Of a stretch of 64,000 bases of DNA, positions 39,701 to 52,320 are shown in pieces. Origin of the DNA: Zygnema cylindricum (lineage: Eukaryota > Streptophyta > Zygnematophyceae > Zygnematales > Zygnemataceae). The translations under genes were made by a program, and so were the position numbers. Within the stretch, counting starts at the first letter, position 1. Each line of letters begins with the position of its first letter. Where the stretch lies: contig JBBHKE010001973.1 of assembly GCA_037447655.1 (NCBI GenBank), positions 151,905 through 215,904 of the forward strand, given 5' to 3'. The notes below the pieces were generated by a model. That model had not been told where the DNA came from, made no database searches, and saw only the letters and a list, made by a program, of their open reading frames with translations.

Positions 39701-42700
39701 AGCAGATAGAGAGAGAGAGATAATCTCTCATGGAACTCGAAGGACAGGCTTGTTTACTCCTCCTCGTGAAGGAGGGTTCGAGGAGGAGGAAGTGTTTCAC
39801 ACTCCTCCAGCGTCTAGCAGTCCACGGAAAGAAGAGGTCAGTCATGAACTTCATCTGTGTGGTAGGGATTCTTTCTCTCTTTCTGTCTTTAGGAGGGTGC
39901 TATGTTAAACTGTATTTTCTACACTTTTTGTAATTTCTCTGCTCTGTTTTTCGGTTCTTTGTTCTTTACTTGTGTAAGGCCAAGCCTTCTTTTCTTCTCA
40001 CTTGCTTCTCTGTTGTGCTTTTGCTAACTGTTAAAAACCGCTGAAAAAACCCTAAAAGAAAAAACCCTTTTGTTTCAACTGCAGGTTGCTGGACAGGTTC
40101 ATAAGACTCCGGAGATATTGGTCGCTGAGTTTATGCGCAATCATCCGAGGCCCGGTTCTCCACGGTTAGTGCCCAACCTTACAATGGAACGTTGGAAAGC
40201 ACCAATCTCTAATCCTTCTGTAAATGAGAGCTTACGAGAGACTTGGGAAACGACTTCTGTTCATAGACGAGCGATGGAAACTTTGGAGGCACCTCTATTC
40301 AAGGATGTCTCTGTTGACCATTATCGACGAGCTTTAGTTTCCAGAGACTCACGATTTGATACACATGCGTCACTTTCTCCCTCGAGGACTTTTCAGGTGA
40401 GCTCAGTATCCTGTCGGAGGCTATTTTGCTTGGAACTTTGGCGGTACTTAGGGTTGTTTCCCTGTATAGTTTATGATATGGGTAGGTTCTCTGAGGTTTC
40501 TGACTTTAGACGGCTCTTGTTGGAAACCGACATAGCAGGAAAGGGTGGATGTTCGTCAGACAGGAATAGAATTAGGATGCGGTGAAATAACTCAATTATG
40601 CTCCATTTTGCCATATTTGGGAGGCAGTAATACTATAAAAGAGAATAGTCATGGCAAAAAATGCCGTGGAGATTTTTTTTAGCGATTAATGGCATGGAAT
40701 GTATTATGCATAGAAATGGGAGTTAAGCATGAGTATTTCAAAACAGTGGCAGTATGAAGGCGCTACTGCAGTCTCTTGATTGACTCAGTCAATTGAGAGT
40801 ATCTGGAATACTGGAAGTTGTCACATCTCTGCCTTGGCCAGCTTGGATTGTAACTGAATTTGTTCATTTAGTACGAAGCAGTGATGTGTTGGGCGTGTTA
40901 GAGCTTTGGAGATTGACAGATAGCATTTTAGAATGCAAGTTTAATTTTCATTATCAATTTAGTTTTCAATATAAATTTAGTGTTCATTGTTAATCTTGTT
41001 TAAACCGACTTATGTTGTGGGTGGGTAGAGAGTGGATGGCATTCAACAAGGACAAGCTTTGTCCGGCTGGCAGACGTCAAAACAACTTGGGCAGGTAGTC
41101 TTTGTGAAGAACAATTTTCTATGTGATGAAAACAGCCGTGAAGAGTAATGCACCATGTGACGAAAACAATGTATCTCTGTACTTTCTTTGTTACAAAAGT
41201 TGTCGTTATGATTGTGAAGCCTCTGTCGCTGTCTCAATGTGATTTTTTTTTATCATAGTGCTAATGTTTTGGTCTCCTTTTGTTTGTTTGTTTAGCATCT
41301 TTCCATGTATGATACAGTGGCCATTGTTATTAGAGTCAATCACTGTAATTTGAGTGTGTTTTTTAACCCAAAATCAGAAACGAGTGTTAACGATGTTTGG
41401 TGAAGGTGAGCCGAGCAATGTGGCAACAACACAAGTTTCTGTACTTAATTCTAATAAAGTGTTAACGCTTTATGATTCACGAACTCTAACAGCGATGGGT
41501 GGTGTAGGTGATAGATAATGTCATAATACGATGCCGAGCAGTCAATTACATGTCCCTCTGATTCTGTCCTTCTCGAGTTTTACCTTGGACAGAGTTTTAT
41601 CTTGGACTCATTTGGCTCATTCCTGTTTTATTTTCCTCTCGTACGGCAGAAACGTCGATTTCATGCCACGGAGGAGACGTGGAATTCCGTTACCCCGATG
41701 CAAAAGACTCGCAGAACGTTGAGTGGCCGCCTCCCTATGACTGGAAACAGATACTCCCTGCAAGGCCATACCACTATAGGAGATCACGCAGGCCCGAGCA
41801 GGAGAACGGAACATAGAGAGGTTTCTTCTAGTTTCCAACGGAATCTTGGGGCACCCACTCTCACTCCCGCTCCCACTCCCACTGCCTCGTCGTTGAAGGC
41901 CCAACAGATTCTCGCCTCATTGGACAGGACTTTTAGACCAGGTGAAACAGCTGTTGATACTCGCTTGGCAAGTAGGGTTATTCCTGCAGAGAAACTCGAA
42001 CAACGGTTTACACGGTCTACTACTGCTACACGTACAACTGACCTTCTTCCACCTCCTTTAGGGAGTCAACTCTCTGCACCAGTCAAGAAGTCTTCTTCCG
42101 TCAGTCTCCCTCCCAGCACACCAACACAATACCAAGCTGCTTCTCAGGCTATGGATAAAGCGAGGGGCGGTAATGGGACTTTAACGACAATTGGAAATAC
42201 AATGACAATGGGAAATTCAACTGTAATTGGGAAAAGGAAGGAATCTGAAAAGTTTCCTGGTGCACTGTCTGATGGCTGGAAGGGTGAGGCGCCAGCAATG
42301 GAAAATAAGACACCTCTCTTCAATCAGGGACAATCTTCGCTTACTACTGGAGGAGGGGAAGCTGGTCAATCCAGTGGTGGGAAGGGTGGATTCAGGATGT
42401 CAGTGGATGTGAGTGTTCTGTCTCCTCCTCTGTTTCTTCCTGGTTATTATTTGTTATATTTGTCTTCTTTGTTTACTTACGATGGCTTGAAGACGTCAGT
42501 CTGCATGGTTACTAAGCCTGGGATTTTTTAGGGTTGGTGAAAAACTAGTGTTCTGTCTCCTACTCTGTTTCTTCCTGGTTATTATTTGTTATATTTGTCT
42601 TCTTTGTTTACTTACGATGGCTTGAAGATGTCAGTCTGCATGGTTACTAAGCCTGGGTTTTTTTTAGGGTTGGTGAAAAACTCCTGTGTACGAAGCAGTA

Positions 42701-45700
42701 AACTGAACCTCTGTTGTTATACTCTAGTTATTAGTGCTAATAGCACTCCAGGTTTTTTTTTGCCCTAATTTCTTCTATTTAATAATGATACACAATTTAT
42801 TTTCTGACAGGATGAAGACATGGAGAAAAATGCTGGGAGAGCCACTAGTGCAGGTCCAAAAGATTTTTCATCACAGCCTTCAGTGTCTTCTCATATAGAA
42901 GCGAAGAAATCTATTCCACAACCAACTTCGTCGTTTAATTTCGGTCCTGTGACAGACCGTGGAGTTCTGGAGGAAAAGACGAAAGACCCAGTCGCCCCTG
43001 TCTTTTCCTTCCCAGGAGCACAGAAAACAGAGGTTCCTCAAACACCAAAGCTCAGTAGAAAGGGCTCAGATTCTGTGACTTCAGACAGTCAAGAAAAGGG
43101 TTCTGTAGGGAATCCTATTTTTCAGTTTGGAGCAACAGAAAACGGTGAAGAAAAAGGGAATAGTCTCAATTTCGGAGCGAGTACTGCGGCCCAGGGGCCG
43201 GTGACTAGAGAAGAGCCGAAGTTCAGTTTTCAAAGCACCAAGGGAACGACGAGTTTAAGGTATGCATGCAAAGTTTTTGGTTAGAAATATATTTTTGTAA
43301 CAGTTCATGGAGTTGTAAGAACATGTTTTCGTTTTTTTCGTTTTTTTTTTTTTTGTTCTGGTGAAAACCAGAGACTGCCGAATGGAATGGGAGACAGGGA
43401 ATCATGCAGAGCTTATGTAGAGCTTATAACTTGTCTTGTCTTTGACAGTTTTATAAGTGTTTGCTTGATTGCTTAGATGTCTGCGTGTTTTCTTAGAGTG
43501 AATCATATGGTTTTTTTTTCCATCTTGTATGGTGTTAAACCTTTGACCTTTGACTTGTCTCAGTTTTGATGGTTTGTTAAGTGTTTTTACTTCACTGGCG
43601 AGATGTATGCGAGTTCTTTTAGAGTGATTCGTATGATTCAAAAATTATTTTATTATATTTCATCAAAAACGTATGATTCGTGTGTTTATTTTTCCACTTT
43701 TTTTGCAGTGGCAAGTCTGTGACCGAACAGCCTTCAGCTGTGACTCTTCCACCCCTTCAAAAACTGCCGGAAAACTCTTCTCCTCCTTCACAAGCACCTG
43801 GAGGAGGAGGAGGACAGCCTTTTAATTTGCCCGAGGAGAAAAGTAATGGTGGGAACTTCGGTAACAATGGAAGCCTCTCCGGTATGTGTCAAATGAATAC
43901 TTTCGTACAATACTTTCTAGTCTTGTTCTCTGAGGAACTCTTTTGTTATTTTCATGTTTGATGTTTGAAAAAATATCCGTTTAGTTCTTCAGCATTGTTG
44001 TTCAAAGATGAGGTTGTGTTTGATATGTTTTTTTTTTTTTTGTTTGGGACAGCTGTAGGAGAATCAAAAGCGTCTGGATTCGGACTTCACGGTCCTCCTT
44101 CTCAGGGAGGAGATAAGTCAGGATCGACACCTGGCGGATCCTTTTTCGCCTTCGGGAAACCTCCGGAGTCCAGTGGAAACCTTTTCGGTAATGCTCCCGA
44201 GTCCACAGGAAACCTTTTTGGAAAAATAAACACCTCGGGAGGAGACGCTCCCTTCACAATTTCTGGTGGAAAACAAAACAATGCCAAAACAGAGCAACTT
44301 CCTACAGAGACCGCAAACTCTACTCCTCCTCCTCCTTCTCCTTCTCCCCTTTTTGCCTTTTCCTCCCAGCCCTCTTCTGGGTTTATGAAAAGCAGTGCAT
44401 TGTTGTTTGGAGGCACAGGTTTTTCCACAGCCTCATCTGCCCAGACCTCTCCCTCTCCCTCTCCCTCTACCTTCACTTCCAGTTCGACTCAGTTTCTAAA
44501 AGCCGAAGCTGTTGATAATGGGATTTCTGGTCCAAAACAGTCCATGAATAACGGAACTCAAGCTCTTACCACTCCAACTACTCCTACCTCTCCTCTGACC
44601 TCTCCTTCCCCTGTTTCTGGGCCACTGTTCTCCCTCCCCTCCCCTTCTTTGTCAGCTCCCTCGGCTTTTACTTTTGGTTCATCTTCTGTGAAGAGCGACA
44701 CTGGTGGATTCTCATCTCTGTCTACCCCTCCCACCACCTCTACCCCTGCCCCTATCCCTGCCCCCACCCCTACCCCTACCCCCACCCTTACCTCTACCCC
44801 GATCTCTGTCCCTCTCTTTGGTCAGTTGTCTGAGGGCCCACTCTCCTCCCCTAAAACAGAATCTCTCTTTCAGGGAACTCCCTTTGGGGCTCCCAAGAGT
44901 TCTGGGACTGACCAGACCTCGTCTTCCCTTCCCTCTCCCTCTCCCTCCTCCCCTGTTTTTGGTACCACAAAACCTGCCTTCGGGTCCGGACCCTTCGGTC
45001 AGTCCTCTACCCCGAATTTCGGTTCCTCTCCCTCTTCTTCCTCTTTCCCGGGGTTTGGGGGAGCTTCTACCTCTTCTCCCTCATCTACCTCCGCCCCTGT
45101 TTTTGGGGCCAGTACCCTTAGTGGCAGTTCCGCCCCTCTTGTTTTTGGATCAATCCCGTCCTCACCCTCCCCCCCTACTTTCGGAACCAGCACCATTTCT
45201 GCAGTGTCTGGATCCTCTCCCTCTCCCCCTCCCGCCTTTTCCTTCACAGCCCAATCCGGTAAAGCTCCTTCTCAGTTTGTTTTTGGGACGAGTGTCCCGT
45301 CTCCCTCCCTGTCTCCTTCTCCCTCTCCTCTCCCTCCTCCTTCCAGCGTGCCTTTGTTTGGAACAAGTCTTTCCTCTACCCCCTCTGCAACTTTCGGTTT
45401 TTCCTCCCCTCAAAATTCTATGTTTGGACAACAAGGGATGAGTTTTGGACAAGGAGGGGGAGGAGGGAGAGGACCCAACGGGCCCAACTCAGGAGATGGG
45501 GGGGGAAGTCCTAATCCCATGGAGGATAGTATGGGGGTAGAGCCTTTCTCTCCTCCCAAAGTTGTCCCACAAAACAATAACAACATGTTCGGTCCTTCTC
45601 CCTCTCCCTCTACCCCCCCGGGGGCCAATGGGGGAGCTTTCACTTTTGGCCAACCCCTTCCCCCTCAAGGCTCCGTAGTAACTTTTGGGGCCTCGGGACC

Positions 45701-45923
45701 GTCTCAAATGTCTCCCTTTGGAGCTCCCCAACAACCCCAGTCTCTTCAACCTTTTGGAGCACTCTCTCCTTCTCCTCTCCCCCCCTCTCCTTCTCCGGTT
45801 CCGGCCCCGGCGCTCGCTTTTGGGGGTGGAGTGGGACCGCTGTTCAATATGGGGGGGGGAGGGGGAGAGAAGGCCGGTGCGTCGAGTCGGCGGATAGTGA
45901 AGGCGAAGAGAAACAGAAAGTAG
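36751..45923 (+). CDS. NUP136: NUP136/NUP1-like FG nucleoporin, eight exons
   Basis: Exons 36751-37174, 38059-38263, 39566-39836, 40085-40396, 41650-42408, 42811-43259, 43709-43881 and 44053-45923 join in one frame of 1487 residues, all with GT...AG introns. The N-terminus has GGGKVREKRHRGRPGPYTRP followed by NWLGGWKLPLPL, as in plant NUP136/NUP1, the functional analogue of animal Nup153. The middle includes SSLKAQQILASLDRTFRP. Exons 6-8 carry many FG repeats (LFGN, FAFGKP, PAFGSGPFGQ) in a Ser/Pro/Thr-rich background. The end RRIVKAKRNRK before TAG is basic, as in the family. The protein would line the nuclear basket of the pore, with FG repeats binding transport receptors. No frame break was seen; exon limits are predicted, not proven. 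Confidence 0.88.
37775..37865. repeat. GA-rich tract in nucleoporin intron 1
   Basis: Gggagg and gagaggg units predominate; frames across it are glycine/glutamate artefacts. Confidence 0.85.
41313..41506. mobile_element. TA-flanked MITE-like copy i in nucleoporin intron 4
   Basis: The left end TACAGTGGCCATTGTTATTAGAGT and right end ACTCTAACAGCGATGGGTGGTGTA are imperfect inverted repeats of the family. It is 194 bp long and degenerate. Confidence 0.55.
42412..42683. repeat. Tandem duplication of 136 bp in nucleoporin intron 5
   Basis: The unit starting agtgttctgtctcctcctct at 42412 is repeated from 42548 with only a few changes. It begins 3 bases inside the intron. Confidence 0.9.
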
Positions 45924-46150
45924 GCGAGAGAGATAGCCTTGTCTATGGAGGGGGTGGAGGGAGGGACGCTCTTTTACTGAACACACCACGGTTCAGTATG
46001 GAGAGGAGAGAGGGAGAGAAGGGAGGGCGGTGCATTGGACTAACAGACGAATAGTGAAAGCAAAGAGAAACAGAGGAGAAACAGGAGAGGGATAGGAGAG
46101 GGATTGGTTTGTCTATGGAGAGAGTGGAGGGGCCGTCTTTTTTTTTTTGT
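45924..46150 (+). repeat. Partial duplication of the nucleoporin last-exon end
   Basis: The segment from about 45991 (ggttcagtatggagagg) to 46146 repeats 45841-45977, including the coding end (gcggatagtgaaggcgaag versus acgaatagtgaaagcaaag) and the following 'tgtctatggag...gtggaggg'. In the second copy the stop is not at the same place. It lies in the presumed 3'-untranslated region. Confidence 0.7.
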
Positions 46151-47680
46151 TTTTTCACGATCGGCCCGACAGGGAGCTTGGTAACACTTTTGACCTTTTG
46201 GTACATTTTGAAAGAAGGAGAGGAGAGGAGTGAGGGAGGGAATGAGAGAAGGAGAGGAGTGAAGGAGAGAAGGAGAGGAGGAGAGGAGAGAACGAGTGAA
46301 GGAGAGGAAGGAGAGAAGGAAGGAGAGAATATGGGAAGGGGGTCTGGAGATGGAGAGAGGAGGGGAAGTTGTTGGGTTGACGGTGGTGATGAGGAGAAAA
46401 TTGGCTTCGTGACTGATACCGGTAAAGGATCCGGGGGGTATATAGGGTGGATACTTCGTTTTTGTAGTGACGTTTGTCACAGTCTTTGGTGAAAGGAGAG
46501 GTGGAGGAGGAGGATGGACGAGGAAGTGGAGGGGAAATTTTACGCGTTTTTAAAAAAGATGAAATGGGACGTCGGAGGGAGGAGGGAGGAGAGGAGGGAT
46601 GAGGGAGGAGGGCATAATACTGTTTTAAAATGTCACTTCATCTGAGACCAGGGGGGAGGGAGGGAGGGAGAGAGGGAACCGGGAGGGATTGTTGATTCTA
46701 CCATAGCCATTCGACCATAAAAAGCTCAAAAATTTGGGAAAATTATTGGTTCTCTTCATTGAAACTCTTTTTTTTGGTTCTCTTTTTTTTTTGTTGTTGT
46801 TGTTGTTATTGTATCATCCCAAGTGACCTATGAGAAATGGTTTTAGTGAGGGGGTGGAGAGATAGATAGTCACCTGGGGAGGATATTTCAATAGTAGGGA
46901 AGGAGAGAAGGAGAGGGAAGGAGGTGGGAATCGGATTGAATGAGGGAAATAAACAAAACCCAAAAAACGTGATTTTGATTGATGAGTTGTATTGTGAGAA
47001 GTTTGTGAATCTGAGAAATCGTGTTTCACATACTTTGCCGGTTTTCTTAATATGCATCGCTTTCTTATCCGATAAATGCTCTTATTATTGGCCTTATGGT
47101 TAGTTTTCTGTTTTCCTCTTTTTCTGTTTTTCCCATTTTTCTGTTTTCCCATTTTTTCACTTTTTGTCGGGTTGAGAAAACAGTCGTCCATGAGTGAGTG
47201 ATGAGCGAGTGGTTCTTTAAAGTCGATGTGTTCTACCGTAATTTTTTTACATTTTTACATTTTTTTTGTGCTGCATATCATCAAGTTTCTCACCCTCTTG
47301 TATATAAGCTGTATGGTTCTGGAGTGTCTCTCCAGCTTATCTTTCTGGGTCTAACGGGTTCACAAAATCACGATGAGTTCACAAAGGAGGAATCTAAAAG
47401 TACGACCAGTTAACAAAAGTGTACTAATGAGTTTGCAAAAAAGTATGGGCTGGTTTGTTTATTGATCATAGATGATGGCTGGACTTCTTGTGGTTGAAGT
47501 TGCCATGAGGGAACGGAGAAAATTGTTAATGTGACTGTGGTGACAGACAAGCTTTAGTCTATCTCTGCTATTTGTTATCAATGTTGTTTCAGTTTTGATT
47601 AATCTTCAGCCGATAAGATACATAAGATAATCTACATCTTGTTCGCTAATATCAGTGACTATCCACAAACCTACGCACAG
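46151..47680. other. 3' flank with GA-rich low-complexity DNA
   Basis: Ggagag-rich repeats occur at 46210-46350 and 46575-46680, with T-rich runs near 46770-46810 and 47100-47165. No gene was recognised. Confidence 0.4.
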
Positions 47681-47854
47681 AACACTAGGAATCGCCATTA
47701 GTGTAAACATCTTTTCTCCGGACATACATGTCGGATTGTGGACCTGACAGTCCCGATTGGCGGGTCTCAAATTGAAAATCGGACAAGTGTGTACGGAGAA
47801 ATAGTGGTTCAAGTGGCGAAAAAAATATTAACACTAATAGCGATACATGGTGTA
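47681..47854. mobile_element. TA-flanked MITE, copy j
   Basis: The left end ACACTAGGAATCGCCATTAGTGT is imperfect. The right end ACACTAATAGCGATACATGGTGTA is clear. The interior resembles the copy at 26701-26919. The left boundary is approximate. Confidence 0.55.
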
Positions 47855-49857
47855 GCTCACGTGCCCAGTTTTGCTTCACAGCGGAGGATAGATTTCGTAA
47901 CCTTGGGAGAGTGCATAGGACACAAAATTGGAAGCGAATGTTGCTAATTAAGGACTCTTTGCTAGAACTATACATTATAATCTTCATTAAACGGTTGTGA
48001 AGGGTTATCATCTAGGTACAAGAGTGGAAAAAAAAATGGAAGCAAGGAAAATGAGGTAAATTAAACAAGCAAAGAATCAATGGCGGTAAATAGATAAAAA
48101 AAGTGCCCAACATATCATTTATTTACTAATAAAACCTAATGTTTTGATATGTCGCAATGTCTTATTTTCGTTTATTTGGTTTCATAATTCTCTCCCTTTG
48201 CACTATTGTGCTGCTGTTGTGATTTTTTACGTGCCCACCTTTTTGACAGCAACATTCCTTCCACCCTCCTCCATACCAATGACCACACTTTCATCCCGCG
48301 ATCTTCCCCTCTTTGTCGGAACCAACCTATACGACAATCTTAAACCTATTTGCGCCCACCTCAATTACCATAATTCGACTGTGGCTACGACATAAAAAAA
48401 AAATGTCGCCAAAAGTTATCGCGTGCGTACCTTAATGTGATTCGCTAAGAAGACTATAACCGAAGTACAAAAACAAAAGGGTCCGATAGACGACAATTTA
48501 CTGGGACGGTAACAAAGAAGTAAAAACGGGCAGCGTAGGCACGTATTGTTTTACCCGGCGATTATGTTTTCTATGCTACAGTTACCCACGTTACCGTTAC
48601 TGTTAGAGTTCGCAGATTTTGCTAATAATTGATTACTGTTTTTTTGGGAGGTCTCTGTGGCAGATGCAATGAGTCGATATAACGTATCTCCAAAAAGTGT
48701 TGGATATTGATATCAACCGCATCCGTACCATTATGTCTCTATTCAACGGTTTTTTGGCTAGGCTTTTTTGCACACCCTCTGGAATCACTCTAAATTTTCT
48801 GAAACTTGTACGTCGCTTTAAATTACGTGAAGTCGAGAAAAACACGGGTGTTCAATATCTTGTCTTGGACACACTAATTATGAATCAACTTAAAAAGATT
48901 GAAAAGGAGAGGCAAAACACATAGGAAAGGGAGAGTTGATGGGAGGGACGAGGGGAGGAGTAAGGGTTAAGTTCCATCATACGTTTCTGTAATTGTACGG
49001 CAAACTCTACAGACCAGGTCGATTGAGTCAATGTTCCATCACGTAGAGTGTGTAAGCCACGTGTTCTAAATTGACTGGCGCCACGCAAGCTACGATCCGA
49101 TATTGAATATCTTTCAGATTTTTAGCATCGACAAACTTAGCTTCAAATCTTGACTTGCGTACCATGTACTTGCGTACGAAGTAATCATACGACAAAACTT
49201 TTTTACTTTTTGCAGACGCTACGCCGGCTCATTTTTTAGGGTTTTAGTTTTCGAACATAACGAAAGTCCTTTGATAGAAATAGTGTGACGAACATAAGTT
49301 ACCAAAAATAGCGTGACAAGGGAATGTTATGAAATTTCGTTTTTATTTTCGGTTGTATTTTGGAAAGCGCATGTCATGTGAAAATCTTAAGATTTTTCGT
49401 TGGTTTTCCATCATGACACGTAGCCTAATCGTCCAACGTGTCTCAATTTATTTTTTCTGTATCTGCAACCCACCTCCTCGAGGTGGGTTGACAGTTACAT
49501 AAAAAAATGAAGCGAATGCCTCGCAGATGAACATCCGATGTTCAGTATTACATCCAAGACCTTCGGAGAGTATCGACAAGATTCTCTGTAAAGTTGTTTT
49601 TCGTATAAAAACAAAATAGGCTGTACGATTTGGTACGGAGGGTCGCGGATTTTTGTAAACTACGCCACTTTTTGCATGATAGTTAGTCACCGTAAGAGGG
49701 GCGTGGGAAAAGAAAAAAATAATAGTCGCGGGCGACCCGGTGCTTTGCCCTTTGGTTGACAAGGGCCTGTCGTTTTTGTACACGCGGACCAATAGGAGCG
49801 TCACAATTTGTCGTAGGAGTTACATGTACTCCACGTATCAATCCGTTTCCAATACAA
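47855..49857. other. Intergenic, no recognised gene
   Basis: Weak frames (48144-48395, 48697-48924 and minus 49448-49804) show no domain. A perfect short hairpin, CAACCCACCTC-ctc-GAGGTGGGTTG, lies at 49466-49490; without a U run after it I do not call it a terminator. Confidence 0.35.
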
Positions 49858-50060
49858 TACACCTTGAATCGTTATTAGCGTATATAAATTATTAGTGTAA
49901 AGAAAAAATTAGCGTCATTCATTCTAATTTAGTGCCAGAAGACGTGGCAGATTATGGTCGACTTCCTTAAATAGTGCAATTTATTATATTTAAGGTATCA
50001 ATGTCAAAATTTTGGGGTGCCGATATAGCGTACATAAGGCTAATAACGATTCACGGTGTA
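49858..50060. mobile_element. TA-flanked MITE, copy k (short form)
   Basis: The ends are TACACCTTGAATCGTTATTAGCGT and CTAATAACGATTCACGGTGTA. It is 203 bp long. Confidence 0.75.
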
Positions 50061-50311
50061 GTGTATTGAAATTGAGAACTTGACAACATGGCATGATGTG
50101 ACGAAATCGCACGCGCAAAAACTAAATGTACGATACTGTACGTTACTCTACCGGTATTGATAACACGACATTTTGGCGTGACGTTGAATTTCTTTGGACG
50201 TGAATCGCCTTTGACGTCAACTTACGTCAACATAAACGTTGCAAGCTGATTCATGTTGTTGAATGATTAAGCGCCGATGACCGAAATCCGTCCGTACCAA
50301 ACCATCCTTGA

Positions 50312-50606
50312 CGTCGTAGGCCGCGGGTCAACTGTCCCGATCACTTTGTCGTCGTCGTTGTACTGTAATGTAGCAGTTTTGAACCGTCCTATCAAGGGTA
50401 CAAACTACAAAGAATCGATCGTCGCCGTCGCTGCGATGCCATTTCACTTACTTGTACGGTTAAATCGCATCGACGGCATCCTGGTACATGTCGTGGCCAC
50501 CTTGATGTCGTCGGCCGCGGGTCAACTAACACGATCACTTTGTCATCGTCGCTGTACTGTAGTGTAGCGGTTTCGAACCGTCCTATCAAGCGCACAAAGA
50601 ATCTAG
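50312..50606. repeat. Direct repeat of about 100 bp
   Basis: The stretch from gtcgtaggccgcgggtcaac (50312) to 'ccgtcctatcaagggtaca' is repeated from 50507 (gtcgtcggccgcgggtcaac) with minor changes. The spacing is about 195 bases. Confidence 0.8.
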
Positions 50607-50707
50607 GTCCATAATTTTTGTATAATGATTACCATTACCTCCCATCTTCTTTCTTTTTGCTTTGCCTTTTTTCTAAAAGGGAAAAGCATTCTAGTCGCAT
50701 TCGTCTA

Positions 50708-50868
50708 TAGTGACAATGATAATTGATCGTCGATTTTTTTTTTTAAGATCTTGTGCCGTTGAGTGTTTTGAGTTTTGATTGGCGTCTTTGGTGACAACGA
50801 TAATTGATCGTCGATTGTTTTTGTGTAAGACCGTGAGCCGTTGAGTGATCTGAGTTTTGATTGGCTTT
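50708..50868. repeat. Tandem repeat of about 80 bp
   Basis: The text 'agtgacaatgataattgatc' with 'gagttttgattggcg' is repeated as 'ggtgacaacgataattgatc' with 'gagttttgattggc' directly downstream. Confidence 0.8.
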
Positions 50869-51132
50869 GTCATGTTCTAGTTTTAATGTAATGAAAGGGG
50901 ACACTGGTACAATCCTATTTGTTGTATTTCGCGTGGTTGTAATGGCATGATAAACGGCCAGACAAATTCGACGTCACGCCAAAATGTTGTGTTATCAATA
51001 TCGGGGAGTAACGTACAGAAGCGTACTTTTAATTTTCCCGCGTGGGATCCCGTCACATCACGCCACGTTGTCGTGTTTTTAATATCCGTACACTACCGTA
51101 ATTTCAGTGTTGGCGTGACGTCTCAATATCGG

Positions 51133-52320
51133 TACACTAAACCGCGAATCGTAATTAGAGTTATGTACGCTAATTCCGTCACCCCAAATTTTGACTTTAT
51201 CACCATAAATAGAGTACATTATTTTAAATTGTTCTTTACGATATTTAAGGTGATTTTTATTGAAAAGTAAGCTTTAGTAAGTCTTAGGAATTTGAGTTTA
51301 GGACTTAGAATATTTTCGGACCACCAACTATTCAATATTAGTTATATTTAGTGTGAATTTTTTAGTATCTACTGGAATAGTTATCTTTAAGTAAATTAGT
51401 GTGTAGGACCGCCTATGAATGTAGACGTGAAACATATTTCCTGCAATTTTTGGGTCTAGATATTGTTACTCGACAATTTTGGTCCAAGTACTTAGAGTTT
51501 TGTCAGTAGATATTCAGGTGAACCCTGTACATACGTTTTAGATGTTTTCTAGATCTTTTGAGTATTTAGTTCAATTAGGATTGACCAATTCAACACAGAA
51601 TGTACATTCTACACAGAGTTAAGGAAATGAGAGCACTAAGTGCAGTTTAAGGTGTTTTGTGTTATATTGTCCTTGATTTGCTTGTTGTATATGTTTGTCT
51701 GGTTGAAAGACCTCTTTCATTTGTAGTTACATATCTTACAGTTTTAAACTAGTCTGATAGGTATTCCTCTTTGGGTTTGCTTTTGCTAATATTTCGGATA
51801 ATGGCCTAGCTCTTGCTGCAAGTGCTTCTATTAGCCCTAGTGCTCCACTTGCTCCTCCAGGGACGAATATATCAACTGGTGCAAGTGTGAATCCTAGTGG
51901 GAGTGGATCACAGCCGAGTCTATATGCCCATGACCTTCAACACTTTTTGAATGAGCGTTAAAAACTCTAATATAGTTCTGTTTTAAATAGTGTGGAGTAC
52001 GGTCGGTGTCTGACCGTGCAACATTGTAATTTATTAAGTAAAAAGTACAAATAATGATTTAATACAGGCCGTTATTATGTAACGACTTTTTAAAGCCGCG
52101 TAGTGCAAACGTCATAGTGACAATAAATTGTACGTTTTGTGAGATTTTGTACCATTACGTAATCTAGATAATTAGCGCGTCAAATTATAATACATGAATA
52201 AATTAGAGTAATTTTTTTTTGAAAAAGTTTTATCACACAAATTAGATTTATAACTCTAATTATTTTTTTTCTCTTTTTTACTCTAATTTTTTCTTTACTC
52301 TAATTACAATTTGTGGTGTA
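51133..52320. mobile_element. TA-flanked element, copy l (long, with insert)
   Basis: The left end TACACTAAACCGCGAATCG and right end TACAATTTGTGGTGTA are degenerate family termini. 'agtgtggagtacggtcggtg' near 51990 matches the interior of copies c and g. The central part (about 51280-51970) is unlike the other copies and contains a coding-like block, 51782-51961. Confidence 0.5.
51782..51961 (+). other. Coding-like block without start codon
   Basis: An open frame reads FANISDNGLALAASASISPS, continues Ala/Ser/Pro-rich, and ends LYAHDLQHFLNER before TAA. There is no ATG; a possible acceptor lies upstream at about 51760 (ctgatag|gt). It has codon texture unlike the AT-rich surroundings, so it may be a captured exon. 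No family is recognised. Confidence 0.35.

Noticed and set aside
44102-45989. Long antisense and other-frame reading frames inside the last nucleoporin exon
   Set aside because: They are shadows of the low-complexity FG exon; the sense frame is supported by splicing, FG repeats and a family-like C-terminus.
48144-48924. Two small plus-strand frames as possible exons
   Set aside because: There is no recognisable domain, no supporting splice chain and no conserved texture beyond chance.
49466-49490. Perfect hairpin as a transcription terminator
   Set aside because: There is no adjacent gene and no U tract, and rho-independent terminators are not expected in nuclear DNA.
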